Assembly: GCF_003711805.1 (NCBI RefSeq)
Contig: NZ_QXCP01000005.1
Span: forward strand, 248,001-312,000
DNA from: Brachybacterium sp. EE-P12
GTDB lineage: Bacteria > Actinomycetota > Actinomycetes > Actinomycetales > Dermabacteraceae
DNA: 64,000 nt
Direction: 5' to 3'
Shown: piece by piece, positions 1 through 7,289 of the stretch
Layout of the letters: the number at the start of each line of letters is the position of its first letter
Position numbering within the stretch: position 1 is the first letter of the stretch
Made by a program: the position numbers and the translations under genes
Notes under the pieces: generated by a model
What the model was told of the DNA's origin: nothing
Databases searched by the model: none
The model's input: the letters and a program-made list of their open reading frames with translations, nothing else

Positions 1-257
1 GTCCCGGCATGGGTGACGCGGTGCTGGTCGAGCAGGATCACCGGGACGGCGGCGAGGTCGAGCGGGGCCGGCGCGGGGGCGTCCTCCTCCCCTGCGGCGG
101 CCTCGAGGCGTCGCTGGTGGCGGTCCAGCGCGGCCAGCAGCGGCCAGTCCGGGACGGTCACGGCGACGGTGCGGGTCGCCCGGGCGGTGGTGGCGTCGAC
201 AGCAGCGGGGCCGGCCGCGGCGGGGGCGTGGAGGTCGGCGGGGACGTGCACGCTCAT
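1..257 (-). CDS. imuB: ImuB-like Y-family DNA polymerase paralogue, N-terminal part (cut by window edge)
   Basis: The first 85 residues of a protein that runs off the left edge. After an Ala-rich leader, the segment RTVAVTVPDWPLLAALDRHQ and then VPVILLDQHRVTHAG matches the start of the actinobacterial DNA-polymerase-Y-like ImuB family, the beta-clamp-binding but catalytically poor partner of DnaE2 in SOS mutagenesis. The ATG (255-257) shares one base with the TGA of the upstream imuA-like gene (TGATG), so the two are translationally coupled and share the LexA-type promoter at 1128-1143. The catalytic region is outside the window, so polymerase competence cannot be judged. The family call rests on this N-terminus and the gene order. 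Confidence 0.72.
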   Translation of the reverse strand, partial: MSVHVPADLHAPAAAGPAAVDATTARATRTVAVTVPDWPLLAALDRHQRRLEAAAGEEDAPAPAPLDLAAVPVILLDQHRVTHAG

Positions 258-1084
258 CACCCGGCCCTCCGCACGCTCGGCAGGAGCTGCATCGCCGGAC
301 GCCGCTCCGAGACCGCCGCCGGACGGGCCGCAGCCCCCGCCGACGCACCGGCGGGAACCGCTGCGAGCATCCCGTCCACCTGCGGCAGCAGCACCTCGGC
401 TGACCGGTGACCGGCGATGCCGCGGCCCTCGGCGGTGATCTCGAGGCGGCGCCGGCGCAGCCGCCCCGAGCCCTGGCCGAGCCCGACCCAGCCCTGGGCG
501 GCGGCGCGCAGCGTGAGGTCGGCGCGGCCGGGTGGGGCGGCGGCGAGGACGAGGGTGTCGGCGGTGCGGGCCCGGCCCAGCAGGTTGCGCCAGAGAGCGG
601 GGGCGAGGTCCAGGTCGGGGCCGAGCACGAGCACGCCCACCCCGTCGGCGAGGGCGGAGAGCACCTGGGGGCGCTGCTCGCCGTCCGCCGCGGTGAGGGC
701 GAGACGGCAGGGGTCCAGGCCCGCGTCCATCGCGGAGCGCAGGCCCAGGTCGGGCATCCCGGCGATCGCGCACCAGGAGTCCTCCCCCGCCGCGGCGACC
801 GCGAGGGACAGCAGCAGCGAGGTGCTCGCGGCGCCCTCGAGCGCCACGGAGCTGCCGGCGCGCAGGCTCCCGCGCGGGAACAGCGTCTGGAGCGGCCCCG
901 GGACCGGCAGGCGAGTGCCGAGCCCGTCGTCGGCGGCCTCGGAGACGGAGCGCGCCGAGGGCTGCAGGGCGGTGCGGTCGATCCGTCCGCCCCAGCGGGC
1001 GGCGGAACGCTCGGCCGCACCGAGCGCGGCCCGGGCCCGGGACAGCCGCTGCTCGCGGTCCTCGATCTGCAGGGCGGTGCCCAT
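257..1084 (-). CDS. imuA: ImuA-like SOS mutagenesis accessory protein
   Basis: A 275-residue protein encoded directly before the ImuB-like gene. It resembles the RecA/SulA-related ImuA-type proteins of actinobacterial imuA-imuB-dnaE2 mutasomes: after a helical N-terminus comes LQTLFPRGSLRAGSSVALEG, the position of the RecA-fold P-loop, but without a GKT/GKS Walker lysine, then hydrophobic strands (VGVLVLGPDLDLAPALWRNL) and a basic RLRRRRLEI segment. The start at 1084 is chosen because GGAAGGAGGAGCGCG lies just upstream of ATG; in-frame starts further up lack a ribosome site. The perfect LexA box 44 bases upstream indicates DNA-damage induction. Its exact role in translesion synthesis is inferred from context. 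Confidence 0.7.
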   Translation of the reverse strand: MGTALQIEDREQRLSRARAALGAAERSAARWGGRIDRTALQPSARSVSEAADDGLGTRLPVPGPLQTLFPRGSLRAGSSVALEGAASTSLLLSLAVAAAGEDSWCAIAGMPDLGLRSAMDAGLDPCRLALTAADGEQRPQVLSALADGVGVLVLGPDLDLAPALWRNLLGRARTADTLVLAAAPPGRADLTLRAAAQGWVGLGQGSGRLRRRRLEITAEGRGIAGHRSAEVLLPQVDGMLAAVPAGASAGAAARPAAVSERRPAMQLLPSVRRAG

Positions 1085-1127
1085 CGCGCTCCTCCTTCCG
1101 GCCCTCGCCATTCCTTCGCACACATGT

Positions 1128-1143
1128 TCGAACAGGGGTTCGA
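1128..1143 (-). promoter_or_regulatory. Perfect LexA (SOS) box upstream of imuA-imuB
   Basis: TCGAAC-AGGG-GTTCGA is an exact match to the Gram-positive/actinobacterial SOS box (TCGAAC-N4-GTTCGA). It sits 44 bases upstream of the imuA start, where LexA would block the promoter. Confidence 0.88.
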
Positions 1144-1190
1144 ACTGTACGCCTCGGCGGGGCGGCGCTCAAGGCGCCCAGGTCGTGACT

Positions 1191-1206
1191 TCGAACGTGC
1201 ATACGA
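1191..1206. promoter_or_regulatory. Possible degenerate second LexA site
   Basis: TCGAAC-GTGC-ATACGA has one perfect half-site and a second half matching 4 of 6 positions, 47 bases from the perfect box. It may be a weak or auxiliary LexA site, or chance. Confidence 0.35.
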
Positions 1207-1387
1207 AGCCTTGGGGAGGGGTGCGACAGACGAGGGCGGGTGGGGTCGTGGGCTGGATCTCGCACGACACATTCCCTCCGCGCCGGGCCCCGCCGTCGTG
1301 CTCGGGGTGCGCGACAGCACCCGGAGCGCTGGGCGCGCCGAGGCGACGAGCCCGAGAGCGGACGGGGGTGTCCGGCGAGAAGTGCGC

Positions 1388-1440
1388 GTACGTGATGTAC
1401 ATGATGTACGTGGAGAAACAAACGCATACACCTGTTTCTC
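1388..1440. promoter_or_regulatory. Repeat-rich operator region upstream of the polyol dehydrogenase
   Basis: The roughly 410 bases between the LexA site and the dehydrogenase hold no convincing gene. They contain three GTAC units at 9-base intervals (1388, 1397, 1406) with a tandem TGATGTACA/TGATGTACG, then a perfect inverted repeat GAGAAACA (1413-1420) and TGTTTCTC (1433-1440) with a 12-base spacer. It lies about 115 bases before the dehydrogenase start, so regulator binding is plausible. No -10/-35 pair is clear. Confidence 0.5.
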
Positions 1441-1555
1441 GGGGGTGGCAGGGCAGATGGAGCGGGAGGCGCTCTGTCCGCCGTCGGACCTCCCCTCCTC
1501 CCCCGCCGCGCCTCTGCGATCATGAGACGGACCGCACCCCGAGGAGAGGACTGAG

Positions 1556-2587
1556 ATGCGAGCGCTGGTGCTGCACGAGAAGGGCCGGATGTCGATCGAG
1601 GAGGTCGAGGCACCCGGGACCCCCGGCCCCGGCGAGGTGCGGATCGCGATGCACACCGTCGGCATCTGCGCCTCGGACGTGCACTACTGGACCGACGGGA
1701 AGATCGGCCCGTTCGTGGTCGAGGCGCCGATGATCCTCGGTCACGAGGGCGCCGGCACCGTGCTCGAGGTGGGTGAGGGCGTCACCGCTCTCGCCGTCGG
1801 CGACCGCGTCGTCATGGAGCCGGGTGTGCCGGATCCCACCTCCCGCGCGGTCAAGGAGGGCAACTACAACGTGGACCCGGGCGTGCAGTTCTGGGCGACT
1901 CCGCCCGTGCACGGCTGCCTCGCCGACGAGGTCATCCACCCCGCCGCCTACACGTACAAGCTCCCGGACGCCATGAGCTTCGCCGAGGGCGCGCTGATCG
2001 AGCCCTTCGCGGTCGGCATGTTCGCCGCGACCAAGGCGGAGATCTCCCCCGGCGACGTCGCCGCCGTGGTCGGCGCCGGCACCATCGGGATCATGACGGC
2101 GCTCGCCGCGCTCGCCGGCGGTGCGAGCCGGGTGTTCATCTCCGACGTGCTGCCGGAGAAGCTCGCGCTGCTGGACGGGATCGACGGGATCGTCACCGTG
2201 GACGCGACTGCGCAGGACCTCGGCGAGACGGTTCGCGCCGCGACCGGCGGCTGGGGCCCGCAGGTCGTCTTCGAGGCCACCGGCGCCGCGCCGGCGTACA
2301 AGAGCCTCTGGTCGCTGCCCGCCCCGGGCGGTCGGATCGTGCTGGTGGGCATGCCCGTGGACCCGGTGCCCTTCGACATCGCCACCGCCCAGAGCCGCGG
2401 CGTCTCGCTCGAGACCGTCTTCCGCTACGCGAACGTGCACCAGAAGGCGATCGACCTCGCCGCGAGCGACGCCGTGGACCTCTCCCCCTTCGTCTCCGAG
2501 ACCTTCGCCTTCGACGACTCCGTCGCCGCCTTCGAGCGATTCCTCGAGGGCCGGCCGACGGACGTGAAGATCCAGATCGCCCTGTGA
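1556..2587 (+). CDS. Zinc-dependent polyol (xylitol/sorbitol-type) dehydrogenase
   Basis: A 343-residue medium-chain dehydrogenase that would oxidise a sugar alcohol to the ketose with NAD(P). Catalytic-zinc features are present: GICASDVHYW near residue 40 (zinc Cys), GHEGAG near 63 (His-Glu) and a second Glu in GALIEPFAVG. The Rossmann fold begins at VVGAGTIGIM. The lobe that carries four structural-zinc cysteines in other family members reads DPTSRAVKEGNYNVDPG, with none, as in sorbitol-dehydrogenase relatives. A purine-rich GAGGAGAGGA ribosome site precedes the ATG. The stop overlaps the next gene (GTGA). The substrate cannot be decided from sequence. Confidence 0.82.
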   Translation: MRALVLHEKGRMSIEEVEAPGTPGPGEVRIAMHTVGICASDVHYWTDGKIGPFVVEAPMILGHEGAGTVLEVGEGVTALAVGDRVVMEPGVPDPTSRAVKEGNYNVDPGVQFWATPPVHGCLADEVIHPAAYTYKLPDAMSFAEGALIEPFAVGMFAATKAEISPGDVAAVVGAGTIGIMTALAALAGGASRVFISDVLPEKLALLDGIDGIVTVDATAQDLGETVRAATGGWGPQVVFEATGAAPAYKSLWSLPAPGGRIVLVGMPVDPVPFDIATAQSRGVSLETVFRYANVHQKAIDLAASDAVDLSPFVSETFAFDDSVAAFERFLEGRPTDVKIQIAL

Positions 2588-3323
2588 CCAGCCGGGAGCA
2601 CACCCGCGCAGCCTGGGAGGACGCCTCGCAGAAGCATGTGCGGGAGTACGCCGAGCATCTCGAGCTCGCCCGCGTCGCGCGCCTGCTGCCGGTCGAGGAG
2701 GAGGTGCTCGGTCCGCTGCTGCCCGGCGCGGAGGTGCTGCACCCCCAGAGCGGGCACGGCCTGGACGACCACGCGCTGGTGCGCCTGGGTGCCCGCGCGG
2801 TGCACGGCCTGGACTACAGCCCGACGGCCGTCGCCGCCGCCCAGCGCCGCGCCGACGAGCTCGGCGCGCCCTGCCGCTACGAGCTCGCTGAGCTGCCCGC
2901 GACCGGGCTCGAGAGCGGGATCGCGGACCTGGTCTACACCGGCAAGCACTCATCTGGCTCGAGGACCTGGGCGCCTGGGCGCGGGAGATGCACCGTCTGC
3001 TGCGCCCGGGCGGACATCTGTTCGTGCTCGAGGCGCATCCGCTGGTGCCGCTGTGGGCATGGGACGCCGACGAGGCGCGGGTGCGCGCGGACCGCAGCTA
3101 CTTCGCCCCCTCCCACGTCAACGACACCTTCCCCGCCCGCGGCGCGACCGAGCATCAGCGCACCCTCGCCGAGCTCGTCATGACCGTGCAGGGCGCCGGC
3201 TTCGAACTGCTGCACCTGGCCGAGCATCCCGAGCCGTTCTGGCAGCCGGACGGGCAGGAGCCGGCCGCCGCCTGGGACGGTCGCCTGCCGAACACGCTCA
3301 GCCTGCTCGCCCGACGCGTGTAG
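2584..3323 (+). pseudogene. Class I SAM-dependent methyltransferase, frameshifted
   Basis: Translation starts at GTG 2584, overlapping the dehydrogenase stop, and gives a typical methyltransferase N-terminus with the SAM region VLHPQSGHGLDDHALV and GLDYSPTAVAAAQ. At about 2940-2950, after DLVYTGK, the frame breaks: relatives continue with a GALIW-type segment, and here the sense continues in the frame that yields HRLLRPGGHLFVLEAHPLVP and runs to a stop at 3323. The frame difference equals the loss of one base (or four). Both halves look otherwise intact, so this is either a recent frameshift or a sequencing/assembly error. It is probably co-transcribed with the dehydrogenase. Confidence 0.75.
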
Positions 3324-3407
3324 GGGTGCCCTGACAGTTCCTCCCGGTCGGGACGGCGGCGGCATAGCGTGCCGGGAGCCCGATCCCCCGACGGACGAAG
3401 GACCTCC

Positions 3408-4607
3408 ATGCCCGCTGACGCCTCACGGCGCCCTCTCGGCCCTCGCCTGCTCGTGCCCTCTGCGGCGCTGCTGTGGGGGCTGCACTTCTCGCTGCTGAGC
3501 CCCGCGCTCGCACTGATCCTCGCCACGCTCTACGACGCCTCCACGGCCGACATCGGCTGGTCCCTCGCGATCTACAACACCGGCGGCTTCATCGCCTCGA
3601 TCGTGCTGCCCGCCTGGGCGGACCGGCACCGCACCTATCTGCAGATGCTGATGGCCGCGGCGGTGCTGACGATCGCGCTGGCCGCAGCGCTCGCGGCGGT
3701 CAGCACCCTGCCGCCGGCGACGGTCGCGCTGGTGGTGCTCGGCGGCCCGGCCGGGCTCGGCACCACGATGCTCTTCGCGCACCTGCGGGACGCGGGAGCG
3801 GCCACCTCCACGATCGTCGACACCCGCGCGATCATCTCTGCGGCCTGGATGGGCGGTCCCCCGCTCGCCACCGCCATCATCGGCTGGACCGGACCGCTCG
3901 GGGTCCTGCTCGCCCTGGTCGTGATCGCACTGGCGAACATCGCGACCACGGCGGTGATGATGCGGGGCAGGCGCACCGGAACGGCCGACGCACCGCCCGC
4001 GCCGGCGCGCTCCCCGCAGGGCCTGCCGCCCGGCAGTCGATTCGCGACCGTGCTGATCATCGGCGCGTTCGTGCTCTTCCAGGCGACGAACGCGACGGCG
4101 ATGACGTTCATGGCGCTGTACGTCACCGGGGAGCTCGGGATGGACGTGCTGTGGGCGGGGATCGTGCTCGGCGTCGCCGCGGCGCTCGAGGTGCCGGCGC
4201 TGATGCTGATCGGGCGGCTGGGCGACCGCATCCCGCACCTGACCCTGGTGGCGGTCGGGGCGGTGCTCGCGGCGGTCTACTACCTCGGCCTGGCGATCGT
4301 CGACGGTCCGGTGCTGCTGCTGGTGCTGCAGATCCCGAACGCGCTGGGCTTCGCCGCGATCTCCGGGATCGGGCTGGCGCTGTTCCAGGACCTGATCCCC
4401 GGGGCGGGGATGTCCACGGGGCTGTTCATGAACGCCCGGCGCGTCGGCGCGGTCCTGTCCGGTCCGATCATCGCCGCAGGGGCGCTGCCGCCGCTGGGCG
4501 AGCGGGGCGTGTTCGTGATCTGCGGAGTGCTGACGCTCGCGGGGCTCGCGCTGATCCCGCTCGCGAAGCGCCTCGCGGCCCGGCGGGCGGAAGCTGCGGA
4601 GGCTTGA
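3408..4607 (+). CDS. MFS transporter, sugar-efflux (SET)-like
   Basis: A 399-residue polytopic membrane protein with about 12 hydrophobic segments in two halves, separated by a hydrophilic loop around residues 190-215. SADIGW/YNTGGF-type loop sequences, PAWADRHRTYLQ after the second segment and RAIISAAWMGGPPLATAI resemble sugar-efflux (SET) MFS proteins. Start chosen at ATG 3408, with AAGGA six bases upstream; a GTG 39 bases earlier lacks a site. A TAGCGT box at 3365-3370 may be the -10. It is an exporter by family resemblance; the substrate is unknown. Confidence 0.72.
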   Translation: MPADASRRPLGPRLLVPSAALLWGLHFSLLSPALALILATLYDASTADIGWSLAIYNTGGFIASIVLPAWADRHRTYLQMLMAAAVLTIALAAALAAVSTLPPATVALVVLGGPAGLGTTMLFAHLRDAGAATSTIVDTRAIISAAWMGGPPLATAIIGWTGPLGVLLALVVIALANIATTAVMMRGRRTGTADAPPAPARSPQGLPPGSRFATVLIIGAFVLFQATNATAMTFMALYVTGELGMDVLWAGIVLGVAAALEVPALMLIGRLGDRIPHLTLVAVGAVLAAVYYLGLAIVDGPVLLLVLQIPNALGFAAISGIGLALFQDLIPGAGMSTGLFMNARRVGAVLSGPIIAAGALPPLGERGVFVICGVLTLAGLALIPLAKRLAARRAEAAEA

Positions 4608-4625
4608 GCGAGTGCGGGCCCGTGC

Positions 4626-5498
4626 TCAGCCGCTCGTCGTGGTCCGTCCGTCGGCGCGGGCCTGCTCCTCGGCGAGGCTGCCCAGCAGGCGCAGCCGCTC
4701 CTCGCTCGGCGAGCCTGGCGCGGCGGTGTACCCGAACATGAACCAGTCGGGATGGGCGGGGAAGTCCATCGCCTCGTAGCCGAGCTCGAGATCCCCGACC
4801 TCGGGGTGGTGGATCCGCTTGATACCGGTGCGGTGGTGTCGCACGTCGTGCGCGGCCCAGCGCACGCGGAAGTCGTCGCTGCGGGTGGCGAGCTCCCCGA
4901 TCAGGTCGCTGAGCCGCTTGTCCCGTGGGGACTGGCCGGCGTAAGTGCGCAGTGTCGCGACGATCCCGGAGGCGTTGTCCTCCCAGTCCGGGAAGAAGAT
5001 CCTCGAGGCGGGGCTGAAGAAGACGAAGCGGGCCGTGTTCCCGCGCGCGGCGGGATCGGAGAGCACCGGCTCGTACAGGGCGCGGGCGACGCGATTGGCG
5101 GCGACGATGTCCATGCGACGGTCCCGCACCCACACCGGCACGGAGACCGCGTCCACGAAGCGCTGCAGCGACTCCGGGAAGACCTGCTCCGCCTCGCGCG
5201 GCCGCCGACGGGCGGGCGGACCCGCGGCCTCGGCGAGGTCGTGGAGGTGATCCGTCTCCGCCTCGTCCAGATGCAGCGTGCGGGCGAGGGCGTCGAGCAC
5301 CTCGACGGAGACGCCGCGCAGGTCCCCGCGCTCGATCCGGGCGTAGTACTCCACGCTGATCCCGGCGGACGTCGCGACCTCCTCACGGCGCAGCCCCGGC
5401 ACGCGCCGACGCGTGCCGGCGAGGATCCCCGCCTGCGCGGGTGTGATCCGGTCCCGTCGCGTGCGCAGGAAGTCGCTCACCTCTGCTCGATGGTCCAT
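4626..5498 (-). CDS. MmyB-like XRE-family transcriptional regulator
   Basis: A 290-residue regulator. An N-terminal helix-turn-helix covers residues ~5-75, with RVPGLRREEVATSAGISVEY and YARIERGD typical of the XRE/MmyB group. The C-terminal ~180 residues form the PAS-like MmyB ligand-binding domain: VPVWVRDRRMDIVAANR, then FVFFSPASRIFFPDWE and the conserved RIHHPEVGDLELGYE. This family usually represses a divergently or adjacently encoded oxidoreductase or exporter, and some members bind fatty acids. It lies between the MFS gene and the flavoprotein gene. A TACGAT box six bases from the ATG suggests a leaderless transcript. Start 5498 is preferred over an ATG two codons earlier for that reason. 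Confidence 0.83.
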   Translation of the reverse strand: MDHRAEVSDFLRTRRDRITPAQAGILAGTRRRVPGLRREEVATSAGISVEYYARIERGDLRGVSVEVLDALARTLHLDEAETDHLHDLAEAAGPPARRRPREAEQVFPESLQRFVDAVSVPVWVRDRRMDIVAANRVARALYEPVLSDPAARGNTARFVFFSPASRIFFPDWEDNASGIVATLRTYAGQSPRDKRLSDLIGELATRSDDFRVRWAAHDVRHHRTGIKRIHHPEVGDLELGYEAMDFPAHPDWFMFGYTAAPGSPSEERLRLLGSLAEEQARADGRTTTSG

Positions 5499-5504
5499 GT
5501 GCAC

Positions 5505-5510
5505 ATCGTA
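5505..5510 (-). promoter_or_regulatory. -10 box of the MmyB-like regulator, leaderless arrangement
   Basis: TACGAT is followed by six bases and then the ATG at 5498, so the transcript would begin at or next to the start codon. Confidence 0.5.
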
Positions 5511-5582
5511 CGGATGCGGGCGGTGGTGGCGGGATCCTCCGCCGCTCTGGCTGCGCCGCTGCGGCTCGAGAGGTGCGCCCGT

Positions 5583-7208
5583 TCATCCGGCCTGCCGGTC
5601 GGGGTCGGCCGAGCCGGCCGCGTCCTCGCCCGTGCGACGGTGCTTGCGATGCCGCAGATGGCCGGGGAGCGCACCCTGGAAACGGTGAGCGTCGGCGGCG
5701 TCCCAGTCCCGGGCCCAGTCCGGGTGCCCGGTCCCGGCGAGGAGCTCGCCTTCGTCCAACCAGGTGTACAGGTCCTGGTAGGTCATGACTCGGGCCGGAT
5801 CGATCCGTCGCAGCACGTGTCGCGGGCCCAGCTCGTCGAACGAGCGCAGTCCCATCGAGGCGAGCAGCTTCATGGCTGAGCGGACAGTCGCCTGCTGATA
5901 ACGCATCACGCGCGGGCCCTTGTCCTCGACGACCACGGCCCGGCCTCGGCGAGGATCCTGCGTGGCCACGCCGCTGGGGCACGTGTTGGTGTGGCACCGC
6001 TGGGCCTGGATGCACCCTGTCGCCATCATCATCGGCCGGGCGGCGTTGCAGAAGTCCGCGCCGAGAGCGATCTTGCGGATGATGTCGTTGCCGCCCGCGA
6101 TCTTCCCGGAGCATCCGATGGCGACCTTCTCGCGAAGGCCGGTGCCCACCAGGGCGTTGTGGACGATCACGAGGCCGTCCGACAGCGGTGTCCCGACATG
6201 GTCCTCGTACTCCCGGGGTGCCGCGCCCGTCCCTCCTTCTGCGCCGTCGACGGAGATCCAGTCCGGAGCGATGCCGGTCTCCAGCATTCCCTTGCAGATG
6301 GCGAGGACCTCCGATCGATCGCCGACGCAGAGCTTGACGCCGACGGGCTTGCCCCCGGAGAGCTCTCGCAGCCGGGCCACGAAGTGCATCATCTCCACGG
6401 GCGTCGCGAAGGCGGGGTGGGCTGCGGGGCTCACGCAGTCCTGCCCCTGCGGCACATCCCGCGCCTCCGCGATCTCCGGCGTGATCTTCCTCGCCGGGAG
6501 CACCCCGCCGACACCGGGTTTGGCTCCCTGGCTGAGCTTGATCAGGACTCCTCTCACCTCGGGCCGGGCCGCCTTCTCGGAGAACTCCTGTGCGTCGAAG
6601 TCGCCGTCGCTGGTTCTGCAGCCGAAGTATCCGGAGCCGATCTCCCAGATGATGTCGGCCCCGTATTCCAGGTGGTACTTGGACAGGCCGCCTTCCCCCG
6701 TCTCCTGTGCGAACCCGCCGTGCTTCGCACCGTAGTTCATGGCCCTCACGGCGTTCGCCGACAAGGACCCGAAGCTCATCGAGGAGATGTTCAGCAGCGC
6801 AGTGTCGTACGGCTGTGTGCAGTCGGGGCCACCCAGGCGCACCCGAGGGGGTGCGGGCATCGGCTCGAGGGGACTGGCCGCATGGAGGATGTGGTCGTAG
6901 CCGGCGCTGGTGATGTCGTTCTCGGTGCCATAGGCGTCTGCGTCACCGAGACCTTTCGCCCGCTGATAGATCATCGTGCGGGTGTCCCGGTCGAAGGGCC
7001 GGCCGTCGGTGTCCCGCTCGATGAAGTACTGCTGGATCTCGGGACGGATCGACTCGAGCAGCCAGCGGGCGTGCCCGACGATCGGATAGATCCGCAGGAT
7101 CGAGTGCTTTCGCTGGAGGAGGTCCCGGACGCCGAGGGTCGCGACAGCGGCCGCCCCAACGGCCGCCCCCGTCAATGCGGTGCCGGAACGGAAGGTGCGG
7201 GAAGACAT
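5583..7208 (-). CDS. Glutamate-synthase-like FMN-binding protein, membrane-anchored
   Basis: A 541-residue protein related to the FMN domain of the glutamate synthase large subunit. A hydrophobic N-terminal segment (GTALTGAAVGAAAVATLG) suggests a membrane anchor. Visible family features are NISSMSFGSLSANAVRAMN, KLSQGAKPGVGGVLP (FMN/substrate loop), WISVDGAEGGTGAAP and the 3Fe-4S ligands C-X5-C-X4-C at about residues 399-411 (CIQAQRCHTNTC). There is no amidotransferase domain, so it is not a complete glutamate synthase; its acceptor and reaction are unknown. Start 7208 is preferred because GAGGAG lies just upstream; the ATG six codons earlier is inside that site. It follows the ThDP enzyme by 81 bases on the same strand and is probably co-transcribed. 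Confidence 0.82.
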   Translation of the reverse strand: MSSRTFRSGTALTGAAVGAAAVATLGVRDLLQRKHSILRIYPIVGHARWLLESIRPEIQQYFIERDTDGRPFDRDTRTMIYQRAKGLGDADAYGTENDITSAGYDHILHAASPLEPMPAPPRVRLGGPDCTQPYDTALLNISSMSFGSLSANAVRAMNYGAKHGGFAQETGEGGLSKYHLEYGADIIWEIGSGYFGCRTSDGDFDAQEFSEKAARPEVRGVLIKLSQGAKPGVGGVLPARKITPEIAEARDVPQGQDCVSPAAHPAFATPVEMMHFVARLRELSGGKPVGVKLCVGDRSEVLAICKGMLETGIAPDWISVDGAEGGTGAAPREYEDHVGTPLSDGLVIVHNALVGTGLREKVAIGCSGKIAGGNDIIRKIALGADFCNAARPMMMATGCIQAQRCHTNTCPSGVATQDPRRGRAVVVEDKGPRVMRYQQATVRSAMKLLASMGLRSFDELGPRHVLRRIDPARVMTYQDLYTWLDEGELLAGTGHPDWARDWDAADAHRFQGALPGHLRHRKHRRTGEDAAGSADPDRQAG

Positions 7209-7289
7209 CACTTCTCCTCGGGTCATCGGTCGTCTCGTCGGTCCGGACGTCGCGGCGTCGCTCCTTTCAGACGGCGGGGTGTCCGGTCC

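Noticed and set aside
1169-1402. 77-codon minus-strand ORF in the gap before the polyol dehydrogenase
   Set aside because: No ribosome site, no recognisable domain, and it runs through the repeat-rich operator region.
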